Below, one piece after another: positions 60,965-64,000 of a stretch of 64,000 bases of DNA. Location of the stretch: positions 6,359 through 70,358 of the forward strand of contig JBBDMS010000051.1 of the NCBI GenBank assembly GCA_040878185.1, in the 5' to 3' direction. The DNA comes from JAWXBK01 sp040878185. GTDB taxonomy: Bacteria; Pseudomonadota; Alphaproteobacteria; Dongiales; Dongiaceae. A program made the position numbers and the translations under genes. The number at the start of each line of letters is the position of its first letter. The first letter of the stretch is position 1. The notes beneath the pieces are model-generated. The model saw nothing but the letters and a program-made list of their open reading frames with translations. It was not told where the DNA came from and did not search any database.

Positions 60965-61106
60965 TGGAGGTCCCTTTTCAAAGTTCGGCAGCACTTTGAG
61001 ACACCCGAAGATAGGCGATGGCGACGACGGTCGACAGTAGGCATCGGGGGTAACTGTTAGGGCGAACACCTTGTTGATCGGCCCGCGCCGCTCGATATTG
61101 GGGACC

Positions 61107-61724
61107 ATGCATGTGCGTGGCATTCACAAGGTTTTGTTCACGGGCCTGGCGTTCGTCGCCTTGGCCGGATGCACACCGGCTGCGCCGCGCCCGGCGATGG
61201 TCTCGATCGACCAGACCGATCAGTACGGTTACGCCACCGCACCGGCCGGCGAGGACCGCTTCGTAGTCGAGTATGTGACGCCGGAGCTCGCGACCAGCAC
61301 GCGCGACACGACGCGCGAACAGGAAATCGAGGAAGAAAAGGCGCGGGCCTATGATCTCGCCCTCTGGCGCGCGGCGCAGATCGCGCAGGAGCGCGGCTAT
61401 GCGGCGTTCATCGTCGAAGAATCGAGCCGCGACGCCGACGTGTCGGTCGATTACGACCGATACGGGGGGTATGGCGATCCCTGGTTCAATCAGTTTTCCT
61501 ACGGCTACCACCCGTACCCGTATCGGAACATGGGTTACCATCCGTACTTTCCTTATCACCCCTATGCCTATAACCGGTACCAGCGAAGCGAGGCATCGAT
61601 GCTTTTGCGTGTAAAATTGCTGGTGCGCGAAGCATCGCCCGACGAACCCGGCGCATTCGACACCGCCGCGACCGCGACACGATTGGCTGCGACCTACGCC
61701 AACGCGACCTGGCCGTCGCGCTAA
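61107..61724 (+). CDS. CC0125/CC1285-like lipoprotein
   Basis: Predicted lipoprotein of 205 residues: HVRGIHKVLFTGLAFVALAGC gives a lipobox Cys at residue 22. The mature chain contains the block YGYATAPAGEDRFVVEYVTP and EKARAYDLALWRAAQIAQER, as in the alphaproteobacterial CC0125/CC1285 family of unknown function. A Tyr/Pro/His-rich low-complexity part follows (about 125-158; YGYHPYPYRNMGYHPYFPYH) and then a return to ordered sequence (ASMLLRVKLLVREA). TTGGGGA is close before the ATG. It overlaps the next gene, on the other strand, by four bases. Confidence 0.82.
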   Translation: MHVRGIHKVLFTGLAFVALAGCTPAAPRPAMVSIDQTDQYGYATAPAGEDRFVVEYVTPELATSTRDTTREQEIEEEKARAYDLALWRAAQIAQERGYAAFIVEESSRDADVSVDYDRYGGYGDPWFNQFSYGYHPYPYRNMGYHPYFPYHPYAYNRYQRSEASMLLRVKLLVREASPDEPGAFDTAATATRLAATYANATWPSR

Positions 61725-62227
61725 TAAGGTTCGGCGCGGCGTTCGGCGAGGGCGGCGTTCTCGATCCGAACACGCCACCATAACAACGCCGCATTGGCGA
61801 TCGTGAAGATTACCGCGAGACGCCACGCTCCGAAGGCGAGCGGCAGCACCGCAATCTCGGCTGCAACGATCAGATAGTTTGGATGGCGCAGCCAGCGATA
61901 CGGGCCGCGTCGGACCAGCGCCGCGCCGGGCAGGGTGATCACGCGCGTCATCCAGAAGCGACCGAGGCTCCCGATCGTCCACAGGCGCAATATCTGCAGA
62001 ACGATGAAGGCGATCAGCCACGGCAGGCGGAGCGGCGCATCGGGCGGAATGAAAATCGCGATCGCCGCGATCCAGGTGACATGCAGGGCGACGATCAGGG
62101 GGTAATGGCCACTTCCGACTTCGTTGCCACCCGCGGCCAGGAGGCGACGCTCGTTACGCCGCGCATAAGCCAGCTCGACCAGCCGCTGCACGATGACGAA
62201 TGCCAGCAGCCAGAAGAGCGGCGTCAT
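61721..62227 (-). CDS. Isoprenylcysteine carboxyl methyltransferase-like membrane protein
   Basis: Membrane protein of 168 residues with about four helices. The active-site region is ALVRRGPYRWLRHPNYLIVA (about 104-123), followed by a Glu (AAEIAVLPLAFGAW), as in the ICMT/phospholipid methyltransferase family that uses SAM. The gene lies 34 bases after a type III polyketide synthase on the same strand. In Bacillus (BpsA/BpsB) and Streptomyces the same pair makes and methylates alkylpyrones, so this protein probably O-methylates the polyketide made by its neighbour. The start ATG at 62227 begins at the first helix. Confidence 0.88.
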   Translation of the reverse strand: MTPLFWLLAFVIVQRLVELAYARRNERRLLAAGGNEVGSGHYPLIVALHVTWIAAIAIFIPPDAPLRLPWLIAFIVLQILRLWTIGSLGRFWMTRVITLPGAALVRRGPYRWLRHPNYLIVAAEIAVLPLAFGAWRLAVIFTIANAALLWWRVRIENAALAERRAEPY

Positions 62228-62261
62228 CGGCGGGGCTGCGCGATCGAAACAGACGCGCTGG

Positions 62262-63329
62262 TCACGGTATTTCGAGGATCTGGAACGTGGCGGTGAAACC
62301 CGGCCCCAAAGCGGTCATCAGATATCGCCCCGGTTTTGCACCGGCCGCCAGCATCCGATCCAACACGAACAGCACGGTTGCCGCGGAGAGGTTCCCGTAA
62401 TCGCGCAGGACATCGCGCGCGATCCCGAGCGCGCCGGGTTGAAGGCCGAACGACTCTTCCAATGCCGCAAGAACCTTGATCCCGCCAGGATGGCAGACAT
62501 AGCCGGCGAGATCCGCGCGGCTGCACCCGTGGCGCGCGAGAAATTCATCGGTAATCGCACCGAAATCGCGACGAACGAGGGCCGGGATGTCGCGCGAGAA
62601 CAGCACGCCGAAGCCGTCATCTTCGATCTGCCAGCCCATCACCGGTAACGAATCCGTCCAGGTATGCTCCCCCGACGCGCCAAGGCGCGGTCCGGCTCCC
62701 CCGGGTCCAAGCAGAACGGCGGCGGCGCCATCGCCGAACAAGGCGGTCGCGACGATATTGCTCTTCGAATGGTCGCCGGACCGAAAGGTGAGCGCGCAGA
62801 GTTCGACGACCAGCAACAGCACATGGCTTCCCGGTTCCGCGCGCTGAAGATCGCCGGCGCGCGCGAGACCGGTCACGCCCCCGCCGCAGCCGAGCCCGAA
62901 AATCGGCAGGCGTCGAACGTCGCGCCGGAACGCGATCCGGTCGAGCAGGCGGGCATCGAGGCTGGGGGTGGTCACGCCGGTCGTGGAGACGCAGACGATC
63001 GCGTCGATCTCATCCGGCCGTCGCCCGGCGCGCGCGAGACAGCAAAGAGTCGCTTCCTCGATCAGCGCCAGCGCGTGACGTTCGTAGAGATCGTTGCGTT
63101 CCTTCCAGCCATGCGGTTCGAGATACCAATCGGGCGGCATACAGGAATGCCGCTGCTCGATCCCGGCATTGGCAAAGACCGGCAACAGCCGTTCGATTTC
63201 GGACTGATCGCGGTTGAACACGCGCCGCGCGATCGCTTCGGCATCGGCCTGCCGGATGACGTGCGGCGGTACAGCCGTGGCGACCGCTTCGACCATCGGA
63301 CGGGTGACGTCGTGATGTATGGGCGGCAA
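62262..63329 (-). CDS. Type III polyketide synthase
   Basis: Chalcone-synthase-type enzyme of 355 residues. The Cys-His-Asn triad is in place: Cys148 in IFGLGCGGGVTGLARA, His280 in GYVCHPGGIKV, Asn313 in DYGNLSAATVLFVLD. The chain also has the thiolase-fold block CVSTTGVTTPSLDARLLDRI. Such enzymes lengthen an acyl-CoA starter with malonyl-CoA to give alkylpyrones, resorcinols or phloroglucinols without a carrier protein. A methyltransferase-like partner follows at 34 bases, so a methylated lipid-like polyketide is likely. No cyclase or other tailoring gene is close by. Confidence 0.93.
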   Translation of the reverse strand: MPPIHHDVTRPMVEAVATAVPPHVIRQADAEAIARRVFNRDQSEIERLLPVFANAGIEQRHSCMPPDWYLEPHGWKERNDLYERHALALIEEATLCCLARAGRRPDEIDAIVCVSTTGVTTPSLDARLLDRIAFRRDVRRLPIFGLGCGGGVTGLARAGDLQRAEPGSHVLLLVVELCALTFRSGDHSKSNIVATALFGDGAAAVLLGPGGAGPRLGASGEHTWTDSLPVMGWQIEDDGFGVLFSRDIPALVRRDFGAITDEFLARHGCSRADLAGYVCHPGGIKVLAALEESFGLQPGALGIARDVLRDYGNLSAATVLFVLDRMLAAGAKPGRYLMTALGPGFTATFQILEIP

Positions 63330-63416
63330 ATTTCTGCGTGCTCCGGTCCTGACGGGGTGCGACGATCACTATATAGTGGGCCGAAGCCCCTGGCGCAGGA
63401 ATGAGGCAGCGATCGA

Positions 63417-64000
63417 TGGCGGAAGAACCCGTTGAGAACCGGGATACGGCTCCGGCGGGCGATGAGGATCATAGCGATTCCGCCCGGCCTGGCGATGTGA
63501 AGCGGGTCAGGCTGCGGCCGAGCCTGTCGGGCCGGTTGCGGGCGTATTTTTTCGCCGGCGTGCTGGTCACCGCGCCCATGGCAATCACCTTCTGGCTCGC
63601 CTGGCAGGTGATTTCGTGGGTAGACAGCTCGGTCAAACCGCTCATTCCCGCGCAATACAACCCAGAGACCTACCTGCCATTCAGCGTTCCCGGGATCGGG
63701 TTGATCGTCCTGTTTGTATTCCTGGTCCTGGTCGGCGCGTTCGCAGCCGGATTGGTCGGTCGACTGATCGTACGCATCAGCGAGCGGATTCTGGCGCGGA
63801 TGCCGGTCATTCGTAGCGTCTATGGCGCGGTCAAACAGATTTTCGAGACCGTGCTGGCAAACCAGTCGAATGCGTTTCGCGAGGTCGTGCTGATCGAGTA
63901 TCCGCGACGCGGACTTTGGGCGCTTGCTTTCATCACCGGCACGACACAGGGCGAAGTGCAGGAAATCACCGAAGACGAGGTGTTCAACGTGTTCATGCCG
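63417..64000 (+). CDS. DUF502-family membrane protein (partial at window end)
   Basis: The gene starts at 63417 (GAGG eight bases before; an in-frame ATG 15 bases upstream is less likely) and stays open to the window end, 194 codons seen. After a polar N-terminus of about 40 residues there are two membrane helices: FFAGVLVTAPMAITFWLAW (about 47-65) and GIGLIVLFVFLVLVGAFAAG (about 95-114). The segments between and after (PVIRSVYGAVKQIFETVLAN, FREVVLIEYPRRGLWALAFI) match DUF502, a widespread family of unknown function. It is divergent from the type III polyketide synthase. Confidence 0.9.

Overview
The window is GC-rich, densely coding chromosomal DNA with genes on both strands. It carries no insertion sequence, integrase, phage gene or CRISPR array. 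Several features point to an alphaproteobacterium, most likely in the Rhodospirillales/Hyphomicrobiales range: an SOS cassette imuA-imuB-dnaE2 behind a GAAC-N7-GAAC LexA box (the alphaproteobacterial form), TrmFO, a CC0125/CC1285-type lipoprotein, a trifunctional-length PutA without an N-terminal DNA-binding domain, and a GTTC-type rather than CTGT-type SOS signal. The organism name cannot be read from the sequence. Housekeeping genes (gyrA, ssb, uvrA, coaD, trmFO, tRNA-Lys) are interleaved with many transport and amine/amide catabolism genes.

Layout. 1-4.2 kb: end of an exported protein, a GntR regulator with two winged helices, an enoyl-CoA hydratase-like enzyme and a gamma-glutamyltransferase, then a DUF1203 protein. 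4.3-9.2 kb: a frameshifted exported protein, a double-domain glycosyltransferase, a Tat-exported carbonic-anhydrase-like protein, and an unusual fusion of an NMT1/THI5-type substrate-binding protein to a UPF0126/TRIC-type membrane domain. 9.3-15 kb: SOS mutagenesis cassette. 15.6-18.8 kb: putA. 18.8-21.5 kb: orphan iron-binding protein behind a Fur-like box and an unknown lipoprotein. 21.5-28.5 kb: two DUF1989 proteins facing a cluster of amine permease, glutamine-synthetase-like ligase, aldehyde dehydrogenase and iron alcohol dehydrogenase, compatible with gamma-glutamylated amine (perhaps ethanolamine) breakdown. 28.9-34.2 kb: LysR regulator, amidase, HpaB-type flavin monooxygenase, RidA and DUF1028, with the same palindrome upstream of the LysR gene and of the HpaB gene.

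34.2-37.6 kb is the most interesting stretch: a compact candidate RiPP (ribosomally made, modified peptide) operon. Three small precursor genes share a leader motif built around LLGFDQ and together carry nine short repeats of the type AK(I/V)GxK. They are followed on the same strand by a HExxH-type putative 2-oxoglutarate-dependent peptide beta-hydroxylase. An ATP-grasp ligase is transcribed divergently from a shared 143-bp region. I do not recognise this precursor family as a described class.

37.6-50.7 kb: trmFO, a decayed FAD monooxygenase pseudogene, a RidA homologue, a glutathione transferase, uvrA divergent from ssb, an orphan Tat-exported polyamine-type binding protein, a DUF1772 membrane protein, gyrA, a small membrane protein and coaD. 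50.8-54.8 kb: a creatinase-like M24 protein overlapping a nitrilase-superfamily hydrolase, a GAF protein, tRNA-Lys(TTT) and a Rieske oxygenase. 55-64 kb: a sulfotransferase-like protein, a LysE-HlyD-CDF transport operon, a D,D-carboxypeptidase with SPOR domain, a cytochrome c', a lipoprotein, a type III polyketide synthase with an isoprenylcysteine-methyltransferase-like partner, and the start of a DUF502 protein.

Functions are assigned by reading motifs by eye; no database search was run. Many long antisense reading frames exist because of the high GC content and have been left out.
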